Assembly (NCBI RefSeq): GCF_035594125.1
Contig: NC_087151.1
Location: 33,373,693-33,437,692, forward strand
From: Scylla paramamosain
Lineage: Eukaryota > Arthropoda > Malacostraca > Decapoda > Portunidae
Reading direction: 5' to 3'
DNA length: 64,000 nt
Shown: one piece after another, positions 10,667 to 22,890 of the stretch
Numbering within the stretch: the stretch's first letter is position 1
Layout: each line of letters opens with the position of its first letter
The notes under the pieces: model-generated
Told to the model about the DNA's origin: nothing
Databases searched by the model: none
Seen by the model: only the letters and a program-made list of their open reading frames with translations
Made by a program: the position numbers and the translations under genes

Positions 10667-11925
10667 GTCCTGTATATGTCACCGTTAATTATTTAGCCAC
10701 TTTTGAGGCGCATTTCATTGTATACCAGGATTTGGTTACACACACAATTCCACTGGCATAACATCAAAAAGGAAAAAAGCATGTGCCATTAAAATGCTAT
10801 TTTCATCGTTAGCAAGTCAACAATTCTGCTTTAAAATTTAACTACGTTTCAGATGCAAGCTTGATATGAGTGGAATTTAAACAAGCAGAGCAGCAGGGGT
10901 GAGGGGAACTGTTGTAGTAAGAATGAAAATACTACACATACATGGATGAGGTAACTTTGGTGCACATGACAACGATTATTCTATTCAGAAGGAAGCAAGA
11001 CGTCGAAAGTAGTATTTTTTTTTTCTTTTTGTGCCATGGTGACTGGCCAAAATAAAAATCAATAAAATGAAATCAATACAGATGGAGAAAGGATTGGAAA
11101 TACGCCTGGACATCATCCCGCTCTTAGAAACATAGTGGAGCAACTGAAAGAAGGGACTAGTTTAGTCGATGATCTCGATAGATTTACAATCCTGCGTCTG
11201 TTTTCTGCCCAAGACAATAAAGCAATACCAGCACATAAGTTGCAGTAATACTGTAGAGAAAGAAACGACATCAAAACAAAAGAAGCGTTGACCAGCAGAT
11301 TTCAGTGTCCGAGAATAGACTCTTACTCGCGACACGAGGTAAGTAAATACACCGGTGAATAAAGCAGGCGAAGGTAGAGTGGTTGTTACGCCCAGCCAGG
11401 GATCATGGGTGACACTGTAATTCAGTTAGCATCAAGGCTCTCAAAGTAGCCGCCCTTCACTGACGCTAAAAGTTTCGCGCCGCCTCGTGTCTGCGGGGGT
11501 GTTTCCGAGTGCCGTGCAAGTTGGAAATTAATGTAACAGCGTCACTTCCTAATTTTTCATCGCTCCTTAATTCACTTGACGTCGCTCGCCAGCCTTGTAT
11601 ATAAATGTTTGCAGCTTTTTATGGCGCATTAATTGACATAGGAGTTTGTCATGCTTCCTCGCTTTTTATAAAGATGATTTCGGAACCAACTAGCTCTACA
11701 TTAAATTGTGTACCTGTGCGTTTTGTGTTACTGAATTCATACATGTTATTTCCTCTCATGAACTGAGTTTTTTTTTTTCTTTTTTTTTCGCATCAATACG
11801 TACCAATGTATCCTGAAGTAAACGTGGCCCGAAGTTTACCAAGTCATCCAGTATTTACTCTTATTTATTTATTTATTTATTACTAGTTTATATATATATT
11901 ATTTTTATATATATATATATATATA
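10667..11925. other. Unique DNA between the two transposons
   Basis: Short T-runs at about 11011 and 11769, ATTT tetranucleotides at about 11862-11882 and a TA tract before the mariner. No gene was recognised. Confidence 0.6.
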
Positions 11926-11957
11926 CGAGGTGTGTCATTAAAGTTCCAGGACTGGTG
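11926..11957 (+). repeat. Mariner left terminal inverted repeat (32 bp)
   Basis: This sequence is the exact reverse complement of 13207-13238, with no mismatch over 32 bases. TA lies immediately outside at 11924-11925. It is the expected transposase binding and cleavage site. Confidence 0.97.
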
Positions 11958-12050
11958 TCCTAAAAGATGAATTTCAAACCCAAGCCACAAACCACCATAT
12001 TTCCCCTTCAAAGTAATCCTTCTGGAGTATACAACTGCGCTCCCAACCCT
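11958..12050 (-). repeat. Inverted, diverged copy of mariner C-terminal codons and 3' UTR inside the left end
   Basis: Read on the minus strand, this segment continues the TIR homology. It aligns to 13141-13206 at about 43 of 66 ungapped positions. Minus-strand translation gives a peptide ending CILQKDYFEGE, which corresponds to the transposase tail [12 protein letters not shown] with one codon of difference. The left end therefore carries an antisense remnant of a mariner right end, diverged from this element's own tail. The plus-strand codons upstream of 12090 are a by-product of this. Confidence 0.8.
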
Positions 12051-12116
12051 CTACAGTCACTAATCTTTTTCTTACGTGCTTTTAAAATCATGTCCTCTGT
12101 TGCAGGTCGTTTAACA

Positions 12117-13172
12117 ATGAGCGCTGAACAGCGAACAAACTTGAAGTTTTTGGTGCAGTTGGGGAAAACGCCGTCAGAAGCACTGGGTATGCTGCAAAAA
12201 GTGTACGGGGATGAGACAATGTCACGCTCACGTGTTTTTGAGTGGTGCAAGAGGTTCAAAGAGGGCCGGGAGGACGTGGAAGATGACCCCAGGAGTGGAA
12301 GACCCTCAACGAGCAGGAATGAGGCCAATGTTGAGCGTGTCAAGCAGATGGTGCGTGACGATCGTCGGTTGACTGTTCGAAAGATCGCAGATGAGCTTGG
12401 CATGAACCACAACAGCGTGTGGAAGATTATCACTGAAGATCTGGGCATGCGGAAAGTCTGTGCGAAGATGGTGCCGAGACTCCTGAACGATGACCAGAAG
12501 GGACGACGCATGCAGGTGTGTCAGGACATCCTCGAGCGTCTGGAAACTGAACCAGACTTGCTCAGGAGAGTCATCACCGGCGATGAGTCCTGGGTATTTG
12601 AGTACGACCCGGAGACCAAACGCCAGAGCCTTCAATGGAAGAGTCCGGCGTCGCCACGGCCGAAGAAAGCAAGGCAGTCCAGGTCCAGCTTCAAGGTCAT
12701 GTTGATCGCTTTCTTCGATGTGAGGGGCATCGTCCACTGCGAGTTCTTGCCACAGGGCCAGACAGTCAACCAACATGTGTACAAAGAAGTACTGCGGCGT
12801 CTGCTTCGTGCAGTGCGCGAGAAGAGGCGGGAGTTGTGGCAGGGCAACTCGTGGCTGCTTCACCACGACAATGCGCCTGCTCACAATGCCCTGAGCATCA
12901 GAGAGTTCTTGGCCAAGAAGAACATCGCCGTGCTGGAGCAACCGCCCTACTCACCTGACCTCGCTCCGTGCGACTTCTTCCTCTTCCCCAAGCTCAAGGA
13001 GGTCATGAAGGGGACCCGTTTTGATGATGCGGACGACATCAAAAAGGCCGTGACGACGGAGCTGAGGAGCATCCCGCAAGAATCCTTCCAGCAGTGCATG
13101 CAAGCCTGGCAGAGAAGGATGGACAAGTGCATGCGGTGCCAGGGGAATTACTTCGAAGGAGATAACCTATAG
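12117..13172 (+). CDS. Mariner transposase, apparently intact, 351 aa
   Basis: It would catalyse cut-and-paste excision and integration at TA sites by binding the element's own TIRs in the nucleus. The N-terminal part (about residues 1-115) has the paired helix-turn-helix DNA-binding layout, with [14 protein letters not shown] and DDPRSGRPS in the linker, then a VP motif (KMVPRLL) corresponding to the usual WVPHEL. The catalytic domain follows with TGDESW (D156), HHDNAPAH (D251) and [17 protein letters not shown] (D286). There are 34 residues between the last two aspartates, which is the mariner signature. The C-terminus ends in NYFEGDNL. The frame is open upstream to an ATG at 11967, and another ATG lies at 12090. 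I chose 12117 because it gives the usual mariner length of about 345-350 aa, and because 11967-12060 is an inverted copy of the right end, not transposase N-terminus. No frameshift or stop is seen. Activity is inferred only. Confidence 0.95.
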   Translation: MSAEQRTNLKFLVQLGKTPSEALGMLQKVYGDETMSRSRVFEWCKRFKEGREDVEDDPRSGRPSTSRNEANVERVKQMVRDDRRLTVRKIADELGMNHNSVWKIITEDLGMRKVCAKMVPRLLNDDQKGRRMQVCQDILERLETEPDLLRRVITGDESWVFEYDPETKRQSLQWKSPASPRPKKARQSRSSFKVMLIAFFDVRGIVHCEFLPQGQTVNQHVYKEVLRRLLRAVREKRRELWQGNSWLLHHDNAPAHNALSIREFLAKKNIAVLEQPPYSPDLAPCDFFLFPKLKEVMKGTRFDDADDIKKAVTTELRSIPQESFQQCMQAWQRRMDKCMRCQGNYFEGDNL

Positions 13173-13190
13173 TTTGTAGCCTGGATGTGA

Positions 13191-13196
13191 AATAAA
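13191..13196 (+). promoter_or_regulatory. Candidate polyadenylation signal AATAAA of the transposase transcript
   Basis: An AATAAA hexamer starts 19 bases after the TAG stop of the mariner transposase and lies before the right TIR. The spacing and placement suit a compact mariner 3' UTR. The functional role is inferred. Confidence 0.5.
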
Positions 13197-13206
13197 ACTT
13201 GTGTGG

Positions 13207-13416
<210 letters not shown>

Positions 13417-13484
<68 letters not shown>
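13417..13484 (+). repeat. (GA)n array, 68 bp
   Basis: Pure GA follows directly on the TA array and is followed by the retrotransposon tail copy at 13490. Confidence 0.96.
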
Positions 13485-13487
<3 letters not shown>

Positions 13488-13489
13488 GG

Positions 13490-13560
13490 GGTGATTCTGG
13501 CCAAAGGCAACAACACGGGAGGGAAGAAAAAGAGCCCCACTGAAGATGCCAGTCCCAAAA
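13490..13560 (-). repeat. Second copy of the non-LTR 3'-tail repeat
   Basis: The plus strand reads CTGGCCAAAGGCAACAA, then CCCCACTGAAGATGCCAGTCC, matching the order of motifs in the 8400-8460 tail (GGCCAAGGGCAACAA and CCCACTGAGATGCCGGTCC) in the same orientation. It directly abuts the (GA)n array ending at 13484. Only about 65-70 bases are recognisable. Confidence 0.7.
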
Positions 13561-14329
13561 GAGAGTCGTCCACAAAGAATATCCAAAATCACGAGAATTG
13601 TTTTGAAATCATTCATCTGCTGGCCATGAAATGCTACACCTCTGCATCATGAGTCGTGGCGCACTATATTAAGTACATCGTAGGAAACAACACAGCTTAG
13701 GACGATCATTACATAACACTAAAACAACAAAAACTGGAGGCATAGGAACCCTAAGCAATAATAAAAGATCTCTTAATTTAAACAAAAGCACTGATGTCCG
13801 TTCGTCCATATCAGCAATCAGCCTGCACAGCGGTAATACGGAAGCTAGACTGTTGTATTTCACCCTGACAGAATTCATAGGTAGTGTTATTAGTGCTTTG
13901 TGTCAATTGGCAAAGATTCACCAGCATTCAGGCCAATAACACTATATTACCAGTGCGTGAAAAACTGAAATAAAGAAGCAATAGTGAACAACACAACGTA
14001 GGCATCCCTGGAGCCTCCTTTTGTTATGGAGAACAATTCAGCGCGAGTATTAATCACTTTGGATTTTTTTTGTATTAAGGGAGCGAGATTTACGAGGTAC
14101 ATAGGAGCGGAGAGCCTGTTGATGTAACTAGATGATAATACTTCACCGTCACTGTGGCTAGGGTTCGTGTTGCGTAAATCTGACCAGTGCTGTTCGTTGT
14201 TATATATTTCAGTTTGGTCAATCACATCCACTAGTGTTTATGTCTGATTCGCATTTTGTTTGTTTATTTGTTTATTCGTTTGTTTATTTATTCGTTATTC
14301 GTGTTATTAATGTTATTATTACTTCATTA

Positions 14330-14330
<1 letters not shown>
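13561..14330. other. Unique DNA, no gene seen
   Basis: Minus-strand frames of 69 and 94 codons (13669-13878, 13947-14231) carry no motif I know. Confidence 0.5.
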
Positions 14331-14387
<57 letters not shown>

Positions 14388-14508
14388 CAGCGTTTTTTTT
14401 TATTTTTCTTCTAATCTTTAGAACAACACCTATTATTATTATTACTACTACTGCTACTAATACCACTACTACTACTATTACTACTACTACTACTACTGTT
14501 ACTACTGT

Positions 14509-14564
<56 letters not shown>

Positions 14565-14692
14565 TTGCTGGTGCTGCTACTATAATTACTATCGCCATCC
14601 TCATTCTTACTACTACCACCACCATCACTGCTACGTATGTAACACAAACTCCAGCACTTCTGCCATAATAATGAATACTCCGATTACAAACT

Positions 14693-14772
<80 letters not shown>
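14331..14772 (+). repeat. (TTA)n, (TAC)n and (AC)n cluster
   Basis: (TTA)n at 14331-14387, a TTA-to-TAC tract at 14431-14632 and (AC)n at 14694-14772 with one AAAC interruption. Open frames here are repeat artefacts. Confidence 0.94.
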
Positions 14773-14775
<3 letters not shown>

Positions 14776-15750
14776 TGCCTTTTGTTCAGTGATCCAGTCG
14801 GCATTATACTGTACCGTAAATAACGTAATACATACGTCACTAGTGAATAAAAAATGTATCAGTAACAATTTACGTACCACAGTGAATAAACTATAAAGGC
14901 TACAAATACATGAGCATGTTTCTTAATGCTTAACAAAACTAGAAAAGTACCTATTTTTATTTCTGAGGGTGAAATAATGAATAACTGCAGCTCCATAATG
15001 GTCATTGCAGTATCATTATTCATTGGTCTGCTCACCTTCACGTAAGAAATATAACTTAATAATTTGCTGTAGTTTAGGTGTATTTTTACAAATCCAATCA
15101 CTCAAAATGTGCAAGACGCGTCAGGTGTGTAATAACAGGTAACGATTCCCGCCTAATTACTTCATCTGATGGTGATGATGTATCTCGTCTTGCCTGCTTG
15201 CTGCGTGGTGTGATGCTCTGATTGAGATGAGGTATGGTGTTCAGTGGGTTGTTCTTGTTGTTGCTATTGGCGAGGCGGTGGTGGTGGTGGTGTTCATGAT
15301 CATTGTCATCATCGTCATCATCATCATCATTAGCATTTATTTTTTGTTTAGTTAGTTTCTCATTCATCATATAATAGTTATTTGTTTGAAGTCATACATG
15401 ATGAAGTCATACATGATGATCAGTTATTAATTGTCAAGAAAGCAATTTGTGTAAGTATATCTGTTTGCAAGTGTTTTCCCTCTTCAAACTTCTCTCGAAA
15501 ACCTTCACGTTGTCAGCCACTCCACCCCTCACTCCAAAATGTTGTATTCATGCACTTACTAGTTTGAGGCCAAGGTCATAAAGTCATGTCACGTCACTGG
15601 GTGTAGCTTGCAGTGTAACTAATTCTGAAATGTTTTGGCAAGACAAGGAAACACAGCAGCAGCCAAGGAGTGAGTTTTGTAATTTTCAGTGATATTCTAA
15701 CTACTGTGATGGAAAGGTTAATTCAGTGCCCTTTACATTTTTTTTTTTTT

Positions 15751-15751
<1 letters not shown>
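14773..15751. other. Unique DNA, no gene seen
   Basis: It contains a GAT/CAT triplet tract near 15275-15335 and the 15-bp duplication at 15388. Confidence 0.55.
15388..15417 (+). repeat. Perfect 15-bp tandem duplication
   Basis: GAAGTCATACATGAT occurs twice in tandem at 15388 and 15403. Confidence 0.9.

Positions 15752-15820
<69 letters not shown>
15752..15820 (+). repeat. (CA)n array, 69 bp
   Basis: Perfect CA array preceded by a T-run (15739-15750). Confidence 0.96.
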
Positions 15821-15821
<1 letters not shown>

Positions 15822-16002
15822 ATTCGTCTGGCCGCCACACTTGGCCGATCTTACGATACGCCCACACGGAGTCGTCGCCGGCACGCAGGTGGTGTGGCCC
15901 GCCATTAAGCCCTTTGTGCGCCGAGTGAGTCACAAGGAAGGCGACACGTTATTTATGCCTTCACGTGAGAGCCCGGCGTCGTGCGGCCCGTACCCAGTGG
16001 CG

Positions 16003-16390
16003 CCTCACAGGTGTTCTGTCATGCAAGTTCTTTGCTTTTCATAATTATGTGAACTACCACACGTGTTATGCCTTACTGGTGAACTCACACAGGTGTCCTG
16101 CATTATAAATATACCATTACACGGATGGTCTGAAACAATAAAGTACTACACAGGTGTTCTGCCGCACAGGTTAACTACCAAACAAGAATTCTGCCTTTTC
16201 GATAAACCATCAGTGTTCTGTCACACTAAAATACTTCTTCTACTACACTTCCTGATTACCACTCAAATGTTCTGTCACACAAGCGGACTATTACACAGGT
16301 GTTCTGCTCACAGGTGAATTATTCCTCAGGTGTTCTGCCTCACAAGTGAACTGCCTTACAGGTGTTCTGCCTCACAGGTGCTCGTACCGC
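16003..16390 (+). repeat. Degenerate minisatellite (CACAGGTGTTCTGCC motif)
   Basis: The motif CAGGTGTTCTG(C/T)C, often followed by CACAGGTGAACT and ACCA, recurs about ten times between 16003 and 16390 with variable spacing of roughly 25-50 bases. The last three units (16295-16385) are the best conserved. The array appears old and eroded on its left side. No coding role is seen. Confidence 0.75.
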
Positions 16391-16614
16391 TGCCACGATG
16401 CCTATCTGATTGATTCCTGCTCCACTTCAGGAGTAATAATGTGCCTTGCGTCGCCTTCGTAGCCTTAGATCATTACAGAAAATAATTAACTGGTGTGTGT
16501 TCAGTTCCAATTTGGCGTGTGTGGTGAGAGCGTCAACTCGGGAGTCTTCAAACATGACCGACAAATTATGTTTAAACAAAACCTTATTAGCTATATTTGT
16601 GTCCGTTTTTCATG

Positions 16615-16679
<65 letters not shown>

Positions 16680-16769
16680 GCGTGCCTATGTGCATGTGCT
16701 TACTCATATGGTTGTTGTTTGTGTTTTGGGAGGAGTGTTGTATGTGTTTGTATGTGAGGGGGAGGTTGT

Positions 16770-16814
<45 letters not shown>
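16615..16814 (+). repeat. (TG)n arrays at 16615-16677 and 16771-16814
   Basis: Two TG arrays separated by TG-rich degenerate sequence, probably an older single array. Confidence 0.95.
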
Positions 16815-16815
<1 letters not shown>

Positions 16816-17000
16816 CGTGCATGAGTGCGTGTGGCGCGCGCGCCTGTTCGTGTGTACGTCTGTGTCACTGGCCAGGTGAACACGGAGGTATTGATTGGGC
16901 AGTGAGGGGCCGCTCACCTGTGGCGCCCCCTCACTGCCTCTCCTCGCTCCCCCCTCTGCTTCACCCCATGCCTCCCTCTTACTAAAGTTGTTCTTTGTCA

Positions 17001-17123
<123 letters not shown>

Positions 17124-17362
17124 AAACCAACCTTGACTCTTTCATTGTAAGTACACAAGGGCATTCTACTTTTACTCCGTCGACCTGTCCTGGGTAAGAT
17201 CGGGAATCCTCTCAGCCTCTCGAGTAAAGAAGAGTTGCGAGTTGATTTTGCACGTCTTCATGGCAATGGGACGAAGCCTGTTTAAAATCTCTATTAGATT
17301 ACTTAATCCAATTTACATACTGCTGCATCGAACCGTTTCCTTGCCGGCTATCGCGCACTAGT

Positions 17363-17610
<248 letters not shown>

Positions 17611-17951
17611 GGTGGTGGTGGTGGTGATGGTGAAGGGATCAGACGCAGGGAGCTTTTGGTAGACGTATTTTCATTTAGGGTTCTCCCCAGTCACGTTCTC
17701 TGAGTCTGTAGGGACCTGGGTGTAGGGAAGGGCAAGGGTAAGATTGAGAAGGGGAGGTGAGGGACGGGGTTGATGGGGAAGGCCGAGAAGGAAGGTTGAG
17801 AGGGAAAGGTTAAGTAAGAGAAGGTTGATCTGCTGCTGGTGTAACATGCAAGGCCGAATCTGTTATGTCTCTTCTGGTGTATCGTGCGATGTCAATATCA
17901 GGAATGTGTATCTTCTTTCTCGTGTTTTCGTTCTGGCTCCTCTGCCTGTCT

Positions 17952-17953
<2 letters not shown>

Positions 17954-18010
<57 letters not shown>

Positions 18011-18093
18011 CTTTCGTTTTTTCGCTCTCTTTCAACTGTTGCTTTCTTTTGGAGTTATTTTTCTTTCATTTGTTCGTTCATTCATTCATTCAT

Positions 18094-18182
<89 letters not shown>
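17954..18182 (+). repeat. (TG)n 17954-18009 and (TC)n 18097-18182
   Basis: Two dinucleotide arrays. The gap contains CATT tetranucleotides (about 18075-18093) leading into the TC array. Confidence 0.95.
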
Positions 18183-18183
<1 letters not shown>

Positions 18184-18429
18184 AAAACTGCACTCTTGTT
18201 TGAATCTGTTAGAACGAGACATTGATGGCAAGTGAAAATATTCATCTGTCTTTCATTTCTATGAGCTTGTTATTGTTGAATGGACATGCTGGAGTCGAGA
18301 GAAGTGATCCAAAAGAAGTAAGAGGAGTAAAGAGCAACCAATCGTGTCCACTCATTTTAACGCTGTTCACTAATTATCTGTACGAAGAGTTTCATTGCGG
18401 GCATTTTGCAAGATTCGATACTTTCATTA

Positions 18430-18519
18430 CAGTTAAATTCATTGTACATTAACTGATGAAACTACATAATTATTTGCCGTGGCATTTTCATAAGGTGTAA
18501 TTTCTCTCTCTCGTCCACA

Positions 18520-18584
<65 letters not shown>

Positions 18585-18770
18585 TATCTAATGATAGGGG
18601 CACTTTACAGGTTTGTTATTTTTATCAGTTACCTTTATTGCAGGTCGACTGATGAAACTACATAATAATTCACTTTTCTTTATATACTAATAAGGTATAA
18701 AATCTCCATCTCCGCCCACACACAGACACAGACGCACGCACACACACATATTTGATAATGGGGATGACAA
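18430..18770 (+). repeat. Local tandem duplication around a (CA)n array
   Basis: Two related segments, about 18430-18602 and 18626-18770, share CAGTTA, ACTGATGAAACTACATAAT, AAGGT, a CTC-rich stretch, a CA-rich array and ACACATAT with a following AATG/GGGG motif. Their offset is about 196 bases. Copy 1 has a (CA)n of nearly 60 bp; copy 2 has only short, interrupted CA/GACA. The microsatellite therefore changed length after the duplication. Confidence 0.75.
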
Positions 18771-19072
18771 TCGATAGAACAGATTCGCCTGGCTTCGTTA
18801 AGGTCGTCCAGTCCCCAGAACCCTGACTCGTGCAGACCACTACATGCATCATACAAAACCCTGACAGTCCGTAAAATTCCAGGAGGTGACCGAGGGCGAC
18901 TGTTCGTTATACCTTCGCTGTTCGAGACGTGCAGCTCCTGTGCGTGTTTTGGAATGGTATCTGGTGTAACCTTCAATGTTCTTCGGTGTCATTTATTGTG
19001 GATGCTTCGTTAATCTGATTCTGCACTGATTCTTTTTTTTTTTAAGGTATATGCTTTTACACCCATTAAACG

Positions 19073-19186
<114 letters not shown>

Positions 19187-19712
19187 CACAGTCTCCGAGC
19201 CAGTCCTTTAACAGTGACGACTGGTAGATTGTTTTGACCTATACCAGCACCCTTTGTCTCACACGTGCATTGCTGGATCCTTCCTTTGAATACCCAGACC
19301 GTCCTCTTTGGAGTCTAAATCTAACCTTTAACCCAAATGTAGATTCACTCCGCTGCTGGCATAACCTGGAGATTCTGCGTAGAGGATCTGACAGCACAAT
19401 ACATCCAGCCTCGTTACTCGTCGACTCAGTGCTGTTCACGGTGACTTGACACACCGCTACACTCGATTCCCCGCTGCACTCTGTCACCTGGTTACGTCTC
19501 GACACAGATTCACGCGAGGGATCCTGTCCGGGGCGTGATCACAAGGTTTGCTGCAGCGTCGAGTGGGTGGGGTCCAGGTTAGTGATGTTTGGGGGCTGGG
19601 GGGTTCGGGGGCACGGTCTGTGTGCTGGGCTAAGAACGACTCAGTTCTTCCTAATTCGTCATGTTCCTCTGGTATTAATTCTTATTATTTTCCTGAGCTT
19701 TACGTAAGATGA

Positions 19713-19831
<119 letters not shown>

Positions 19832-20701
19832 CACACACAAATCTATTATCAATAATCTAGATTAATATTTCTTTGCTCCAGATATAATGAAATAATGCAT
19901 CTTCTTGACCTTGATTGGATACCCAGATACACTCATAAAGCTGTTTTCATTTACATCAGCTTATTGTAACGGGAGACTGAATTGTGTGGCTTACCTCACT
20001 GCTCTTCGCCCCTTCGCTGGTCATCACTCTGTAGCGCTGGTTCTTTTGATATACAGTTTGCGGCGCTTTTGAATTAATCCGTCAATCATGGACGGTGATA
20101 TATTTCCGTAGAGTCATTGTCGGTAAATACTCTCTAGCTATAACCTGCCATGCTCCTTTTTTTTTTTTTTTTACTGTTTTGTGTTTTTACTTGATCTTAC
20201 GTTTTCTGAGCTGTTGACACTATGATTTATCAGTTTATTTATTTATTTTTTTTTTTAAGCGGAGAGAGTTGGAATGAGCACGTTATGTTTATTTATTTTG
20301 TTATTACTTATTTATTGTTATTATTTTATTGTTTGTTATTATTTCATTGTTTATTTTAATTCAATACATTTTATGTATTCATTTAGTTATCTATGTATTT
20401 ATTTATTTAGATATTCACTGATTTCCTTATTTATTTACTTAATTTGGATAAGCTTATTTTTAGTAAGGTTTCCTTCCACCACTCCCAAACCCACCCACCC
20501 ACCTACCTACCAACACACCCCCTTGTCAGCAGTAACCTTAATTTTTAACTAGCTAAACTAAGTGTACGAGTTTTACCTCACCTCGGGTCTACAATGCTCA
20601 GCGGACAAATTATTCACCGCATTCCTTGTAACATTTTCTAAGTTCATGGAATAATTTTACCAGAACGGTTTATGTTTAGTTTTGCATTGTTCCCAGAAAT
20701 G

Positions 20702-20702
<1 letters not shown>

Positions 20703-20775
<73 letters not shown>

Positions 20776-20992
20776 CACCGGAAGGTTGTTAATGGAGGGC
20801 GAGGAAGACGCGCATCACCCTGGTTAACACCTGGGCATAATTAGCGTCAAGGTAAGGAAGCTGTAAGTTCCAGCTTCCCGTGAGCCACTGCTGGGACCTC
20901 TGACGCCCTCACACCTTTTTCCTTTTAATATACAGCCTCTCACGACGAGAAAATGGTGGCAGCCTCGCATGAAAGCATTTTACGAAATACCC

Positions 20993-21034
<42 letters not shown>

Positions 21035-21061
21035 CTATCTGTCTGTTTATCTATCTATCTG

Positions 21062-21111
<50 letters not shown>
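20703..21111 (+). repeat. (GA)n 20703-20772, (GT)n 20997-21032 and 21066-21111
   Basis: The two GT arrays are separated by an ATCT/GTCT tetranucleotide tract, forming a compound microsatellite. Confidence 0.94.
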
Positions 21112-21113
<2 letters not shown>

Positions 21114-21483
21114 CTATTGCAGGACGAATTTCCAAGTAGCATCACACAGGCAGGAGTTCTTATCGGTTTTTACAGGTGACTCATTGCTGGGCACATGACG
21201 TATTAATATGCATGAATTTGGGGGACGCTTGAAATATATATCTGGCTTCACGTGGCATTATCGTGGTGGTGATCATGAAATATTATTATAACCCGAAGTG
21301 GATTTATGGCTTGGCTGGCAAAACACGCATTACCTTCCCCGCAGAGAGTCCCAGTTGAGTCGTGCAGTCTCCCTTCAGGTTTCCTCATATATAACAAGGT
21401 CCAGTGCATGAAGCGGTCGCCATCAGTCATTGCCATCCATCACATGCTTCACTTCCTGTTGCTTCAGTGACCAAATGTGCATT

Positions 21484-21805
21484 GTTTTATTGTTAGCAGT
21501 GGAGCGATTTGAATTACTCAATACATGTGGACGCCAATTATATAAATTATCTTTCATTTAATAGGAGCAAGAAATTATTAACCATGATTTAGATTTAAGT
21601 AAAAGCAATACACATTCTTAACAAATGAACTGAGCAAGATAGTTAATCGTTTACTATTTATTGCTAGCAGTAAAACGATCCAGATTACTCGACACATGTG
21701 GACGCCAATTATTCTTTAACTTAACAGGACTGAGAAATTATTAACCACGTTCATTTACATTTAAGCCAAAAAGCAATAAACATTTTTAACAAGTCAATTG
21801 AGGGA
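21484..21805 (+). repeat. Imperfect tandem duplication, unit about 165-171 bp
   Basis: Copies at about 21484-21640 and 21651-21805 share TAGCAGT, GATT/ACTC, ACATGTGGACGCCAATTAT, GAAATTATTAACCA, AAAAGCAATA, CATT and TTAACAA in order. The offset shifts from 171 to 163 and then 168 because of small indels. It is non-coding and unclassified. Confidence 0.85.
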
Positions 21806-22410
21806 GGTGGACACGCGTCATTGTTTGTGCTTGAGTAAATAGGACTAACCGTCATAACTTTACCGCGGGGAACTTCGTGAAGGTGTGTGGAGCAGAGAAG
21901 GGGACTGGAATGGGATGGGACGGATGCTTCATTGCCAGTGCGGGCGTCAATGATCGTAAGGAAGGAGTCAAACTATAAATTTCTCCCGCAAACTTTGGTG
22001 TATCGAGTATGCATGGACTCCCCCAGCCACTCGTGCACCTCACCTGTCTCGATGAGTGTAAAGAGAGGGGAGCTTATACTCTGCTGCACACTGCTATCTG
22101 ATGCTCTTCACCTCCTCGCCATCTCGACATCTATAAAGTAATCTGTTTCGCCTGTTCCCCTTCTGGCTCTTCCTCCTCCTGCACGGTGGATGGTGCTGGT
22201 ACTGCCTTACCTGCCTTGTTAATCTGGCGTTGTTGTATGTAACCCATCCGTTCCCTGCCTCGCTGCTCAGTGACGGCAGTGGTAGCAGTAGTATATGACG
22301 GTGATTGTGTCAGTGATATTGATGATAGTAAGAAAATATAATTTTTCTAATAATAACTTGTATTCTTTGTTTTTGTTGTTGTGATGGTGATAGTTGTTGT
22401 TATTTTGTTG

Positions 22411-22428
22411 ATGTTGCTGTTGTTGTTG

Positions 22429-22482
<54 letters not shown>
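22411..22482 (+). repeat. (TTG)n-(CTG)n trinucleotide tract
   Basis: TTG units pass into about 14 CTG units. The minus strand reads as poly-Gln/Asn. No flanking coding sequence supports a real polyQ gene. Confidence 0.93.
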
Positions 22483-22754
22483 GTACTCAGTACTTGAAGA
22501 CATATACAAAAATACAAACTTACATGCATACATACAGACATACATATATACATACAGTAAATAGTACACACATACATACACAAACTCGTATACTGTACAC
22601 AGAAAGATAGACAAACAGCCGAGTGGTCAGACAGACAGACACATAGACACACACCGGCAGAGAAAGAAAATCGGGACAGGGGAAGAGTCAATGAAGTGAG
22701 GCTAATGACCTGAACAAATTTTTTACTTCCCCCTCTCCTGTTTGTTGGACTTCA

Positions 22755-22890
<136 letters not shown>

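Noticed and set aside
8361..10700. A target-site duplication around the non-LTR element
   Set aside because: The bases before the T-run (ending GTCTGCCTTCG) have no convincing match near 10666-10700.
11011..11060. A fifth copy of the retrotransposon tail (T-run, then GACTGGCCAAAATAAAAAT)
   Set aside because: Only GGCCAA plus an A-rich stretch agrees. The upstream TAGGAGG motif is absent, so the match is too weak to call.
11967..12089. Upstream extension of the transposase frame (extra 41-50 residues)
   Set aside because: This segment is an inverted copy of the mariner right end, and the 351-aa product from 12117 has the normal mariner length. The extension is not part of the conserved protein.
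12008..12958. Other long frames overlapping the transposase on both strands
   Set aside because: They are readings of the transposase gene in other frames and show no independent motifs.
22411..22482. A polyglutamine-encoding exon on the minus strand
   Set aside because: The CTG tract lies in AT-rich DNA with no recognisable coding sequence on either side.
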